DNA from: a virus
Length of the DNA stretch: 20,232 nt
Virus record (IMG/VR): IMGVR_UViG_3300027704_000219
Span: 1 to 20,232 of that record
Direction: 5' to 3' (one strand)
Part shown: piece by piece, positions 12,013 to 18,480 of the stretch
Numbering within the stretch: position 1 is the stretch's first letter
Layout: each line of letters starts with the position of its first letter
Program-made: the position numbers and the translations under genes
Notes under the pieces: generated by a model
What the model saw: the letters and a program-made list of their open reading frames with translations, nothing else
What the model was told of the DNA's origin: nothing
Database searches by the model: none

Positions 12013-12999
12013 ATGACCACCAACACCGAACAACTGCTGCGCAAGCGTTTTGAGGCTGCGTGGCGCAAAAAGTACGGCAACCGGCTTTACTGCGAAAGCG
12101 CGTGGGAGGGCTACCAGATGGCCGCACTCACCCAGCCCGCCCAGGCCGGGGAGGCTGTTGCGTGGCTGTGCAACTGGCCAGGGCAAGGCAAGGAAACGTG
12201 GCATCACGTCTACATCAACGAGTCAGACGCGATTGATCGCAAGCGCAACTCAGGCGGCGAGATCGTTCCTCTTTACACCGCCCCACCCGCCAGCCAGGAG
12301 CAGGCCGACACGCAGGCTGTTGACAAAGCGTGGGGGCGATTTGCCATCGCTATGGGCGATGCGCCAGGGTCTCCGTACCCGGGCATGGCTAAGGCGTTCG
12401 AGGAGCACTTCGGCCAGTCTTGGGTGGACAAGGACTGGCGCAATGAGCAATCGGTGTGGGCAGCAGCTTGGCGCAAGGCATGGGACGCCCACGCACATCA
12501 GTCCGCACAACGGGCCAGCCAGGAGCAGGCGCAGCAGCCCCTCAAGAGCTTTGCACCTTTGTTTGAGCGCAACCGCGCAGGGATCGAGCAAGCCAAGGCC
12601 GAGATGGACGCAGAGGCGCAGCAGCCCAGCGGCGGGGAGGTGTCTGACGAACTGATCGACCGCATCGCTGACGACTACGAAGACGATTGCGGACGCATCC
12701 GCATGGACAAGGTTTTCGACTTTGCCCGCGCCATCCTCACCCTCGCCACCAAGCCGGAGCCGATGACGTGGCAGCCGATTGAGACGGCGCCGAAGGATGG
12801 GGCTGAGTTCCTGGGATGGCGTCACGGACGAATTGCAACGGCTCGCCTGGTTCCGCGCGACGACTGCGAAATGTGGTGCTTTGGCGGCGAATCCTTCGCT
12901 TTTGAGAGCTTCCCAGCTCTGCGCCCAACCCACTGGATGCCCCTGCCTGACGCCGCCAGCATCACCAGCACCAGCACCAGCACCAAGGGGCCGCAGTGA
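12013..12999 (+). CDS. Multidomain phage protein ending in DUF551
   Basis: This 328-residue mosaic protein contains an N-terminal module (LLRKRFEAAWRKKYG, CESAWEGYQMAAL), a middle block ending EIVPLYTAPPASQEQ that is common in phage early proteins, a second helical module (WRNEQSVWAAAWRKAWDAHA), a further helical region (ELIDRIADDYEDDCGRIRMD), and a C-terminal DUF551 domain (WQPIETAPKDGAEFLGW, PTHWMPLPDA). It ends in Ser-Thr repeats. A 17-base direct repeat encodes the same linker twice. It is modular in the same way as the 10561 gene, so these proteins probably evolve by recombination among prophages. Function is unknown. Confidence 0.75.
   Translation: MTTNTEQLLRKRFEAAWRKKYGNRLYCESAWEGYQMAALTQPAQAGEAVAWLCNWPGQGKETWHHVYINESDAIDRKRNSGGEIVPLYTAPPASQEQADTQAVDKAWGRFAIAMGDAPGSPYPGMAKAFEEHFGQSWVDKDWRNEQSVWAAAWRKAWDAHAHQSAQRASQEQAQQPLKSFAPLFERNRAGIEQAKAEMDAEAQQPSGGEVSDELIDRIADDYEDDCGRIRMDKVFDFARAILTLATKPEPMTWQPIETAPKDGAEFLGWRHGRIATARLVPRDDCEMWCFGGESFAFESFPALRPTHWMPLPDAASITSTSTSTKGPQ
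12289..12530 (+). repeat. 17-bp direct repeat within the multidomain DUF551 gene
   Basis: GCCAGCCAGGAGCAGGC occurs at 12289-12305 and 12514-12530, encoding ASQEQA both times at domain boundaries. The interval between the two copies is one modular unit, so the repeats may be points of recombination. Confidence 0.6.
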
Positions 13000-13388
13000 T
13001 GAGTGACGCCGACAAAGCTCTCGCCCTGGCTGGTCGGTACGCACGCCTGCAAGTCCGTTCCGGGCAGTGCCGGGGCCTTTGCTCTCGATTGCTCGACAAC
13101 TGCGAAAACCTGCGTCATTGGGGCGATGGTTCTGAGCCGGGCTTTTCTGGCTGCATGGAGGCATACCGCGAGTGGAAAAGCGAAGCCGCCAAGGGAAACG
13201 AAACGCGACCCAACTCTCAGCACGGGTGGGCCGCACTCCTGGAACAAGACCTGGAGTTCTGCCGTCCTTGTCTGCTGGCAATGAGGGTCTGGAGCCACCG
13301 CAAGACCATGCACCGCCGTCGCGCCTCCGTGCTCGGGGCCATCAAGCGCGTAGGGCTGCGCACCAACCAAGCAAAGGACGCCCCATGA
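12999..13388 (+). CDS. Cysteine-rich basic phage protein
   Basis: This 129-residue protein starts at ATG 12999 (TGATG overlap; a GTG lies one codon earlier). Cysteines fall in two groups, C24, C28, C35, C52 and CRPC (88-91), with a basic C-terminus RKTMHRRRASVLGAIKRVGL. The layout suggests a zinc-stabilised nucleic-acid-binding protein of a kind found just before integrase genes in such phages. No named family is recognised. It overlaps the integrase start as ATGA. Confidence 0.65.
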   Translation: MSDADKALALAGRYARLQVRSGQCRGLCSRLLDNCENLRHWGDGSEPGFSGCMEAYREWKSEAAKGNETRPNSQHGWAALLEQDLEFCRPCLLAMRVWSHRKTMHRRRASVLGAIKRVGLRTNQAKDAP

Positions 13389-14212
13389 AATTCACCCCAG
13401 AGCAAGTGATCGAGATGGCGGGCGCTGCCATCGACAAAGACAAGGCGCACGCATACGCCGGGTTTTGGACGCTCACCGAAGACGACCTCACCCGCCTCTG
13501 CACCCTCGCCGCAGACAGGGCGCTTGAGGCGGCGGCTTATGCGGCTGAAACCAACGGCGTCGATGCCATCCCGACCAAGGGCTACAAGCCCCGCAAGCGC
13601 TACGTCACCGACTCGCATCTGCGCCGCATCAAGGTGGCGGGCCTGTACGGCGACGACGGCCGCCTCAACCCGTCGGGCCTGGTGTTCTGCTGCGTGGTCG
13701 AGCTGCTGTACCTGACCGGCGCCGACGTGGGCGTGGTGGTGCGCATCCGCGAGCAGGCCGACCCAGGCGAGCCGGACGAGCCGCATGTGTGCTCCGAGGG
13801 CATCATGCTGCGCCGCGACAAGACCGACGGCACCAGCCGCCCCGTCATCGTCGAATGGACGCCCAGGCTGCGCGCTGTCTTGGCCAGGCTGCAGGCCTTG
13901 AAGGTCGAGCGGATGGCGAAGAAGCGCATGGCGCAGCGCGTCGTGACCCCGTGGCTCATCACCAAGGTGGACGGCACGCCGATGAACTACGAGGCGTTCT
14001 CCAATGCGTGGCAGAAGGCCATGAAGCGGGCCACCAAGACCGGCAAAGTGCCACCCACCATGATCCGCGACTTGCGCGCGAAGGCGGCCACGGACAAGGA
14101 AGAAAGCCATGGCATGGGGGCGGCCAGCGACCTCATGGACCACACCACGCAGACCCAGACGGCGGCCTATGTCCGGCGCAAGAAGACGCGCCGCGTGGGT
14201 GCTGTGCGCTGA
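13385..14212 (+). CDS. Tyrosine recombinase (integrase) catalytic domain, N-terminally replaced and lacking the box I Arg
   Basis: From ATG 13385 the protein is 275 residues. Residues about 68-275 match the catalytic domain of a phage integrase group (RYVTDSHLRRIKVAGLYGDD, ELLYLTGADVGVVVRIRE, MIRDLRAKAATDKEE, LMDHTTQTQTAAYVRRK). K146, R231, H253 and the nucleophile Y262 are present. The box I arginine position (LTGxR in relatives) is D114, and the HxxR histidine is Arg, as is often Lys in this group. The first 60 residues look like an unrelated small phage protein (FWTLTEDDLTRLCTLAADRA), so arm- and core-binding domains are missing. It is probably inactive or divergent. It lies beside a tRNA-Pro attachment core. 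Confidence 0.72.
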   Translation: MKFTPEQVIEMAGAAIDKDKAHAYAGFWTLTEDDLTRLCTLAADRALEAAAYAAETNGVDAIPTKGYKPRKRYVTDSHLRRIKVAGLYGDDGRLNPSGLVFCCVVELLYLTGADVGVVVRIREQADPGEPDEPHVCSEGIMLRRDKTDGTSRPVIVEWTPRLRAVLARLQALKVERMAKKRMAQRVVTPWLITKVDGTPMNYEAFSNAWQKAMKRATKTGKVPPTMIRDLRAKAATDKEESHGMGAASDLMDHTTQTQTAAYVRRKKTRRVGAVR

Positions 14213-14243
14213 TTTCCGTTAGAAGAAGCGGAAACCGTTAGAA

Positions 14244-14281
14244 AAAAGCGCCCTGACAGCCGAAGCCGAAAAGGCGCTTTT
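14244..14281 (+). terminator. Terminator after the integrase (early operon)
   Basis: AAAAGCGCC (14244-14252) pairs with GGCGCTTTT (14273-14281), a 9-bp stem with a 20-nt loop, starting 31 bases after the integrase stop. The terminal T run on both strands makes it potentially bidirectional. Confidence 0.6.
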
Positions 14282-14294
14282 CCCAGGAGAAAAA

Positions 14295-14343
14295 TGGTCG
14301 GGGCGGTGGGATTCGAACTCACGACCCTCTGCTCCCAAAGCAG
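14295..14343 (-). other. Attachment core: 3' part of a tRNA-Pro(UGG) gene (attP-like)
   Basis: On the minus strand the sequence matches tRNA-Pro from the anticodon stem to the encoded CCA: CTGC-TTTGGGA-GCAG (anticodon TGG), the variable loop, a T-arm GTGAG-TTCGAAT-CCCAC, and the acceptor strand CGCCCCG-A-CCA. The 5' half (D-arm and 5' acceptor strand) is not present; unrelated sequence follows after 14343. This is the usual form of a phage attP core that restores the host tRNA on integration. The T-stem has an A-C mismatch, and pair 27-43 is also broken, so the copy may be diverged. It lies next to the integrase. Confidence 0.75.
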
Positions 14344-14459
14344 GAAAAGACGCCAGCATTGATCGGGCTTCTGGGCTGATTCGTCTAACCTGATCGCGCC
14401 ATGTGCCCCCGCATTCCATCGGCCATCTGAGCTGTCCGTTAGAACGATTCCCCAAACGC

Positions 14460-14499
14460 AAAAAGGCCCCGCCCCACCCGGTGAGGGGTGAGACGGGGC
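14460..14499 (-). terminator. Terminator of the leftward late (lysis) operon
   Basis: On the minus strand GCCCCG (14499-14494) pairs with CGGGGC (14471-14466), followed by CTTTTT, and further pairing is possible inside the loop. It lies after the last leftward gene at 14533 and before attP, so it should stop late transcription from entering the integrase region. Confidence 0.6.
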
Positions 14500-14532
14500 A
14501 ACGCTCTGGCAAGCGAGGAGACAGGTAGACGA

Positions 14533-14775
14533 TCAGTCGGCGGGCGTGAAGTCCACGTAGAACTTGTCGCCAGGGTTGAACTTGCCGAGCAGCGCCGGAT
14601 TGGTGATTTGGATCTGCAGCGAAGCCGAGGGCGAGAACTTCGAGAAGGTGCTGTCTTCGTGCAGACCATCCTTGTCAAAGCTCGGCGGGCACACGGCATT
14701 GAAGCTCAGCTGCTCCGAGGATGGGTGGCGGGTGACGGATGCGATTTGCGGCTTGGCGCGCATGGTGGTGGACAT
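14533..14775 (-). CDS. Conserved phage structural-region hypothetical (80 aa)
   Basis: This 80-residue protein has a distinctive C-terminus, STFSKFSPSASLQIQITNPA then KFNPGDKFYVDFTPAD, shared by many small phage proteins of unknown function that often lie beside lysis or structural genes. ATG at 14775 has an AAAGG Shine-Dalgarno. It is the last gene of the leftward late operon, before the terminator. A beta-rich fold is likely. Its role is unknown. Confidence 0.75.
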   Translation of the reverse strand: MSTTMRAKPQIASVTRHPSSEQLSFNAVCPPSFDKDGLHEDSTFSKFSPSASLQIQITNPALLGKFNPGDKFYVDFTPAD

Positions 14776-14838
14776 AGAGACCTTTCAGTTGAGGGTGGTA
14801 CTGCATCAATCGCTGCAGCGGGCGAAAACCGGAAACGT

Positions 14839-15396
14839 TTATTGCGAGCGCCAGCAGGCGCGTAGGAGGGCCCGGGCCTGGGTCAGGGTGCGGCCGGTGT
14901 CGGCTGCGGACTCGGCAAGGTCGGCAAGGTTGGAAAGAGCCTGGCCATCGAGGACGACAACACCCGCTCCAGCCACGCCGGGTAGTCCGGCACCGGGCTG
15001 TCCATGACCTGAGCCGGCAGGGGCGGCAGCTCCACCGCTTGGCGCGGCGCTTGCGCAGTGCACGGGTCGGGCGATGTCGCGCAGGCGCTCAGTGAGAGCA
15101 GCAGCACGGTCAGGAGCAGTCTGGCGAGATTGGGCGAGTGCATCTTGTGCCTCCATGGCGGTCTTGGTGAGGTCGCGCACGCGGGCCTGCGCGCGCTCGG
15201 TTTCGGCTGAGATGGCATTGGCGCTGGCCAACTGCACCTGCAGAAGCTGGGTGCGGGCCTGGGCGGCATCGGCCCGGGCGTAGGCCATGCCGACATCCAG
15301 GCGCACGCACAGGGCCACCAGCACCCCCACGACGACAGCCCAGCACCAGCCGGGCACCAGGCCAGTGGCGCGGGTGATCCAGAGCAGCGCGGGCAT
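14839..15396 (-). CDS. Inner-membrane spanin (Rz-like)
   Basis: The 185-residue protein starts at ATG 15396, directly after the endolysin stop. It has an N-terminal membrane helix (WCWAVVVGVLVALCVRL, about residues 17-33) and a long periplasmic helical region with QARTQLLQVQLASANAISAE and ERAQARVRDLTKTAMEAQDA, typical of Rz. Rz spans the periplasm and with Rz1 fuses inner and outer membranes at the last step of lysis. A longer frame up to 15546 is a shadow of the endolysin gene. The Rz1 partner is encoded entirely inside it in another frame. Confidence 0.8.
   Translation of the reverse strand: MPALLWITRATGLVPGWCWAVVVGVLVALCVRLDVGMAYARADAAQARTQLLQVQLASANAISAETERAQARVRDLTKTAMEAQDALAQSRQTAPDRAAALTERLRDIARPVHCASAAPSGGAAAPAGSGHGQPGAGLPGVAGAGVVVLDGQALSNLADLAESAADTGRTLTQARALLRACWRSQ
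14883..15143 (-). CDS. Outer-membrane spanin lipoprotein (Rz1-like), nested in Rz
   Basis: In a different frame, wholly inside the Rz gene, ATG 15143 opens an 86-residue protein. It has a signal peptide (ARLLLTVLLLSLSAC) and LSAC lipobox at C21, followed by a proline-rich mature part (APRQAVELPPLPAQ and TLPTLPSPQPTPAAP). This is the classic Rz1 design, where the outer-membrane lipoprotein binds the C-terminus of Rz. The full embedding is known for lambda and other phages. The longer frame reaching 15296 has no signal peptide at its start and is rejected. Confidence 0.8.
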   Translation of the reverse strand: MHSPNLARLLLTVLLLSLSACATSPDPCTAQAPRQAVELPPLPAQVMDSPVPDYPAWLERVLSSSMARLFPTLPTLPSPQPTPAAP

Positions 15397-15398
15397 GG

Positions 15399-15911
15399 TC
15401 AGCTCCCGAACACAAAGCGGCGCGCGCGCACCCAGTGCGCCGGCCAGGTTGCCGGGTGCGGCTTGCCCGGGCGCCAGTTGCGCTCGTAGTAGGCCCAGCC
15501 GCCTTCGGTGTCGTCGGGCGTGGGCAGCGGGCGCGGGTCGGTCCACAGCAGCAGGCGCGCGAACGTGGCCGCCAGCACGTCGTCGTGCTCCAGCTCACCC
15601 CAGACGGCCGCGGCAGTCGGCGCGACACCGCGGCGGGCGCACGCCTGTGCTGCCAGCTCTTTTGTGGCCGCGTGGGTCAGCACGCCCTTGACGCCGCCGC
15701 CTTGCTCGAACTGCCACAGGCCGCGGGCTGGGCCTTTGCTGCCACCGTCGAGAACCTGCCAGCGGTGGATCAGCTTGGACTCTTGCAGGCCGATGGCCAG
15801 CTGCAGCTGCAAAGCCTCCGGGCTGTAGAGCTTGGGCGGCAGATCCGCCAGCGCCGGGAAGATGGCGCCGTCAAGCACCTCCTGCAGCAAAGGGTCACGG
15901 ACCGTGCTCAT
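15399..15911 (-). CDS. Endolysin (lysozyme/transglycosylase-like)
   Basis: This 170-residue protein has an N-terminal helical region and the sequence LQLQLAIGLQESKLIHRWQV (residues about 35-54), where E44 is the likely catalytic acid, followed by GPARGLWQFEQGGGVKGVL, a glycoside-hydrolase 23/lysozyme-like core. It cleaves glycan strands of peptidoglycan. No signal peptide is present, so export through a holin is expected, and two holin-like genes lie just upstream. It overlaps the upstream gene as ATGA and is two bases from the Rz start. The exact fold family is not settled by eye. Confidence 0.75.
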   Translation of the reverse strand: MSTVRDPLLQEVLDGAIFPALADLPPKLYSPEALQLQLAIGLQESKLIHRWQVLDGGSKGPARGLWQFEQGGGVKGVLTHAATKELAAQACARRGVAPTAAAVWGELEHDDVLAATFARLLLWTDPRPLPTPDDTEGGWAYYERNWRPGKPHPATWPAHWVRARRFVFGS

Positions 15912-16198
15912 GGATGCACCTCGTCGTCAAGGTCAGCGCCCAGCAAGTCGAGCGCTGCAAAGTGCAGCACCTTGGCCGTCGTGCCCAGGCCGAAGCACAG
16001 CAGGCCCACGGCCAGCAGCGCACACGCCGGATTGACCCACTGCGCGCGCCACACGTGCTCCAGCAACGCCAGGCACGCCAGGCCCACGCAGGCCAGGCCC
16101 ACACGCTGGGCCAGGTTGTCGCGGTAGTGGGGAGACAGCGCACCCACAACGCACAGCAGGGCCACAAGGCCCAGGGAGATGATCGATAGCGTGGCCAT
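15908..16198 (-). CDS. Holin-like membrane protein (three helices)
   Basis: The 96-residue protein has three hydrophobic helices: IISLGLVALLCVVGAL (about 6-21), VGLACVGLACLALLEHVW (about 33-50), and NPACALLAVGLLCFGLG (about 56-72), with a short acidic C-terminus. The size, membrane content and position directly before the endolysin (ATGA overlap) fit a class I holin. It could also be an antiholin partner for the neighbouring holin-like gene. Confidence 0.7.
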   Translation of the reverse strand: MATLSIISLGLVALLCVVGALSPHYRDNLAQRVGLACVGLACLALLEHVWRAQWVNPACALLAVGLLCFGLGTTAKVLHFAALDLLGADLDDEVHP

Positions 16199-16201
16199 GG
16201 C

Positions 16202-16537
16202 TCACCCCTCCCGCTTGGCAGGCAAGCCCAGCTTTGTGCGCGCCCACTCGACCAGCGCGGCCCAAAGGTCGCCAGCGGCAATCGCGGAGATGGACTCGTG
16301 CACCTTGCTGGCCACGTTCATGCCAAACAAGCCCAGTGCCCAGCCGATGAGGCCGTCGGCATTCGTGGCACCAAGCCACCCGGCCACAGGGTGCGTGCCG
16401 TAGTAGCTCAGGGTTGCGCCACCAATGACCAGCAGCAGCTTTGCCACGGTTGTGCCTTCGGTCCAGCGCAGGGCGATGAGGGCACCCAGCAGGCCGGGCG
16501 CGGCGTCTTTGGCTTCGGGCGGGATGTGCAGGGGCAT
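16202..16537 (-). CDS. Second holin-like protein
   Basis: This 111-residue protein has hydrophobic or amphipathic segments (PGLLGALIALRW, VAKLLLVIGGATLSYYG, GLIGWALGLFGMNV) separated by short loops, and a soluble C-terminus with LWAALVEWARTKLGLPAKRE. It begins the lysis cassette (GGAG Shine-Dalgarno) three bases from the next gene. It resembles small phage putative holins of the LydA kind. With the gene after it, the pair probably forms holin and antiholin; which is which cannot be told. Confidence 0.65.
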   Translation of the reverse strand: MPLHIPPEAKDAAPGLLGALIALRWTEGTTVAKLLLVIGGATLSYYGTHPVAGWLGATNADGLIGWALGLFGMNVASKVHESISAIAAGDLWAALVEWARTKLGLPAKREG

Positions 16538-16553
16538 GCGGTCTCCAGAAACG

Positions 16554-16576
16554 AAAAACCCGCCTCAAGGGCGGGT
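16554..16576 (-). terminator. Terminator between tail genes and lysis cassette
   Basis: On the minus strand ACCCGCC (16576-16570) pairs with GGCGGGT (16564-16558) around a 5-nt loop, followed by a run of five T including the stem end. It lies between the tail chaperone gene and the lysis genes, all on the same strand. Read-through, antitermination or a separate promoter is needed for lysis gene expression. Confidence 0.65.
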
Positions 16577-16597
16577 GTGGGTTGCGTCGGGTAGGCG

Positions 16598-16924
16598 TCA
16601 GGCGAGTTGCTTGCGCAGGGCCTGGATCTGAGCGTCCAGGCTGGCCAGCCAGCCGCCATCGGTGCCCAGCGCGGCCTCGCGCATGCGCCGCGGCGTCTGC
16701 TGCAGCTCGAGCAGCACGATCTGCTCGCGCACCAGCTCAGCCTGCGGGATGACCGCAGGCGCCGGGCGGGAGAACGCGCCGGCGGCGTAGGTGTCGCCCT
16801 GCTCCACGCCGCTCGGCGCCTCGACCCAGACCAGGTCGGGGTGGAACATCTCTTTGATGTCGCCGTCCGTGGTGATCAGCTCGGCCACGCGGCCAGCTTC
16901 GATGCGTGCGTAGGTCTTCATCAT
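16598..16924 (-). CDS. Tail fibre assembly / chaperone-like protein
   Basis: From ATG 16924 (ATGA overlap with the fibre gene) the protein is 108 residues. It starts MMKTYARIEAGRVAELITTD, followed by MFHPDLVWVEAPSGVEQGD, the pattern of small phage tail fibre assembly proteins encoded just after fibres. The C-terminal half is helical (ELVREQIVLLELQQTPRRMR then DAQIQALRKQLA). The inferred role is folding or capping the fibre. The longer frame reaching 17350 is a shadow of the glycine-rich fibre gene. Confidence 0.75.
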   Translation of the reverse strand: MMKTYARIEAGRVAELITTDGDIKEMFHPDLVWVEAPSGVEQGDTYAAGAFSRPAPAVIPQAELVREQIVLLELQQTPRRMREAALGTDGGWLASLDAQIQALRKQLA

Positions 16925-17811
16925 GCCAACTCCCAAACCGTGATGAGGGCGTCGCCGCCGTTGTTGCCAGCGACCGCAGCCGCTGATGCGCCGATGGCCG
17001 TGCCGTTGGCTCCGACCCCGTAATTGCCGCTCATGGACGGCCCGCCAATGCCCCGCGCGACGCCGCCAGTGGAGCCGACAGCCGGGCCGCCGATCTGGCC
17101 TGACGAGGACGCCAGCACGGTGCCGGTCGTCGACGGCGCGCCCGCAACGCCCGCCCCCTCCATGATCGTGACGGTGGACGCCGTCGGCCCGTAGTTGGCC
17201 GAACCCTTGCCGCCCGGGCAAGAGATCAAGGCGCCAAAGCTGGCCGTGCCGCCGTTGCCGCCAGTGGTGGACCCCGCGTCGCCGGCCGTGCCACCGGTCG
17301 GGATCGTCATGACCTGGCCGGCGCCGATCTGCGCCGCGGTCAGCTTGCACTTGGCGTAGGAGCCGCTGCCGGCGCCAGGAGATCCCGCGTAGCCGCCCGC
17401 ACCAGTCGCCGGGGCACCGCCGCTGCCGCCGCCGGGCGCCTGAACCTCGACGATGAAGCTGGAGGCGCCTGCAGTCGGCGTGTAGGTCTGGCCACTGTTG
17501 GCGGTCGTGAAGACGCGCACTGCCAAGAGGCGGCCAGATGAGAAGCTGCCCAGCGCGGTAGAGAGCGAGGCCGCAAAGTTCGTTGCACTCCCGTCATCGT
17601 TGACATTGGGCCCCTGTTTGGCAATGAACTGCGCCAGCCCAGCGGCAGCCGTCGTGGCCTGTCGCAACGCGGTGTTGAACTGCGCCGACGGGGCCACGCC
17701 GGCCACGAAGCCACTGGACAGCAGCGACGTCAGAGCGGCGTAAGCCGTGGGCGTGAGCGTGTTGGCCCCCGCCCCCACGGCGAAGGGCAAAAACTGATTG
17801 GTTCCTGGCAT
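16921..17811 (-). CDS. Tail fibre / receptor-binding protein with glycine-rich tip
   Basis: The 296-residue protein has an N-terminal attachment-type region (MPGTNQFLPFAVGAGANTLT and FNTALRQATTAAAGLAQFIA), then a C-terminal glycine-rich domain (about residues 115-290, e.g. QAPGGGSGGAPATGAGGYAG). Such domains form polyglycine II-like or glycine-rich adhesin folds in known phage receptor-binding tips. The function is host attachment at the baseplate end. It is coupled to the assembly gene downstream. The gene lies directly after the baseplate genes, as in Mu- and P2-like phages. The glycine-rich loops probably vary between relatives. Confidence 0.78.
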   Translation of the reverse strand: MPGTNQFLPFAVGAGANTLTPTAYAALTSLLSSGFVAGVAPSAQFNTALRQATTAAAGLAQFIAKQGPNVNDDGSATNFAASLSTALGSFSSGRLLAVRVFTTANSGQTYTPTAGASSFIVEVQAPGGGSGGAPATGAGGYAGSPGAGSGSYAKCKLTAAQIGAGQVMTIPTGGTAGDAGSTTGGNGGTASFGALISCPGGKGSANYGPTASTVTIMEGAGVAGAPSTTGTVLASSSGQIGGPAVGSTGGVARGIGGPSMSGNYGVGANGTAIGASAAAVAGNNGGDALITVWELA

Positions 17812-17823
17812 GTGGACCTCGGG

Positions 17824-18480
17824 TTAAAGAGGGGTGGCAAAAGCGCCGACGTCAAACCCGCCGATCAGCGGGCTGGAGATGTCGAAGCCGAAAAGAGGCG
17901 CGCCGATGACGCTGCTGACGAAGTAGTCCGCGATGCGCACGCCGGCTGGCTTGAGCGGCAAGGCGCCCGACTTGATCAGGCCGGACAGCAGGGCAGATGG
18001 CTGCATCCCGGCGAAATAGACGGACATGGTCATGTCCTGGTTGTCGGTGGCGAAGGCCACGGTGCCGGTCCCGGAGAACACCTGCGCCATGATCTGCTGG
18101 TAGGCCGGCAGCGTGCCGTCCCAGTGGTTCGCGCCCACTTTGGCCCGGATGAGCAGCCGGTAGGTCTCGTCATCCATGCGCGACAGACCCTCGGAAGGAT
18201 CGAAGGGGCCTTTGATCACGCCCTGGTCAAACCCCAGCCCTGGCGTGTCGAAGCTGAAATACACGCCGGTGATGGCGACCCGCGCATAGCGACTGATCCC
18301 AGCCCACTGGCCCAGGACGTCGAGCTGAGTGCCCACCGCCACGTCGAGGTCGAAGGCCTGCGAGATGGCCTCTGCCAACTGAGCCTGGGCGTCAATGCCG
18401 GAGGTCACGGCGTCAACCAGCGCAACGAACTTGGGCTTGTCGGCGTGCTGGCTGGTGATCAGGTCGGTGTACTGGCTCAT
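17824..18480 (-). CDS. DUF2612 baseplate-region protein
   Basis: This 218-residue protein begins YTDLITSQHADKPKFVALVD, with a core DLDVAVGTQLDVLGQWAGIS and YRLLIRAKVGANHWDGT, the signature of DUF2612 phage proteins. It sits between the baseplate J gene and the fibre gene, the position of gpI/gp48-type proteins in Mu- and P2-like phages. That supports a role in the outer wedge of the baseplate linking it to the fibres. ATG at 18480 overlaps the J gene as ATGA. Function is known only by context. Confidence 0.8.
   Translation of the reverse strand: MSQYTDLITSQHADKPKFVALVDAVTSGIDAQAQLAEAISQAFDLDVAVGTQLDVLGQWAGISRYARVAITGVYFSFDTPGLGFDQGVIKGPFDPSEGLSRMDDETYRLLIRAKVGANHWDGTLPAYQQIMAQVFSGTGTVAFATDNQDMTMSVYFAGMQPSALLSGLIKSGALPLKPAGVRIADYFVSSVIGAPLFGFDISSPLIGGFDVGAFATPL

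Larger units (their letters stand above)
14216..14444. repeat. GTTAGA repeats flanking the attachment core
   Basis: CCGTTAGAA occurs three times in direct orientation (14216-14224, 14235-14243, 14436-14444), and TCTAAC, the complement of the core GTTAGA, occurs at 14384-14389. Two copies lie on one side of the tRNA-Pro fragment and two on the other, as expected for integrase arm sites. The same hexamer is the half-site of the immunity operators. Confidence 0.55.

Noticed and set aside
12961-12990. ACCAGC tandem repeats as a regulatory element
   Set aside because: They encode a Ser-Thr tail at the end of the DUF551 protein and have no palindromic or operator features.
12250-13281. 343-residue frame on the minus strand
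   Set aside because: It is a shadow of the multidomain DUF551 and cysteine-rich genes, whose domains are recognisable on the plus strand.
13172-13384. Upstream extension of the integrase frame
   Set aside because: The extension is antisense-free but lies over the 12999 gene in another frame, and it resembles no integrase N-terminus. The ATGA junction at 13385 is the better start.
13217-14143. 308-residue minus-strand frame opposite the integrase
   Set aside because: Antisense to a recognisable integrase domain, with low-complexity His/Arg composition.
14295-14410. A complete or intron-containing tRNA-Pro
   Set aside because: A GGGGGCACATGGCGCG stretch beyond the fragment (complement of about 14396-14411) loosely recalls a tRNA-Pro 5' half, but it does not pair properly with the acceptor or D-arm, and no intron structure is visible.
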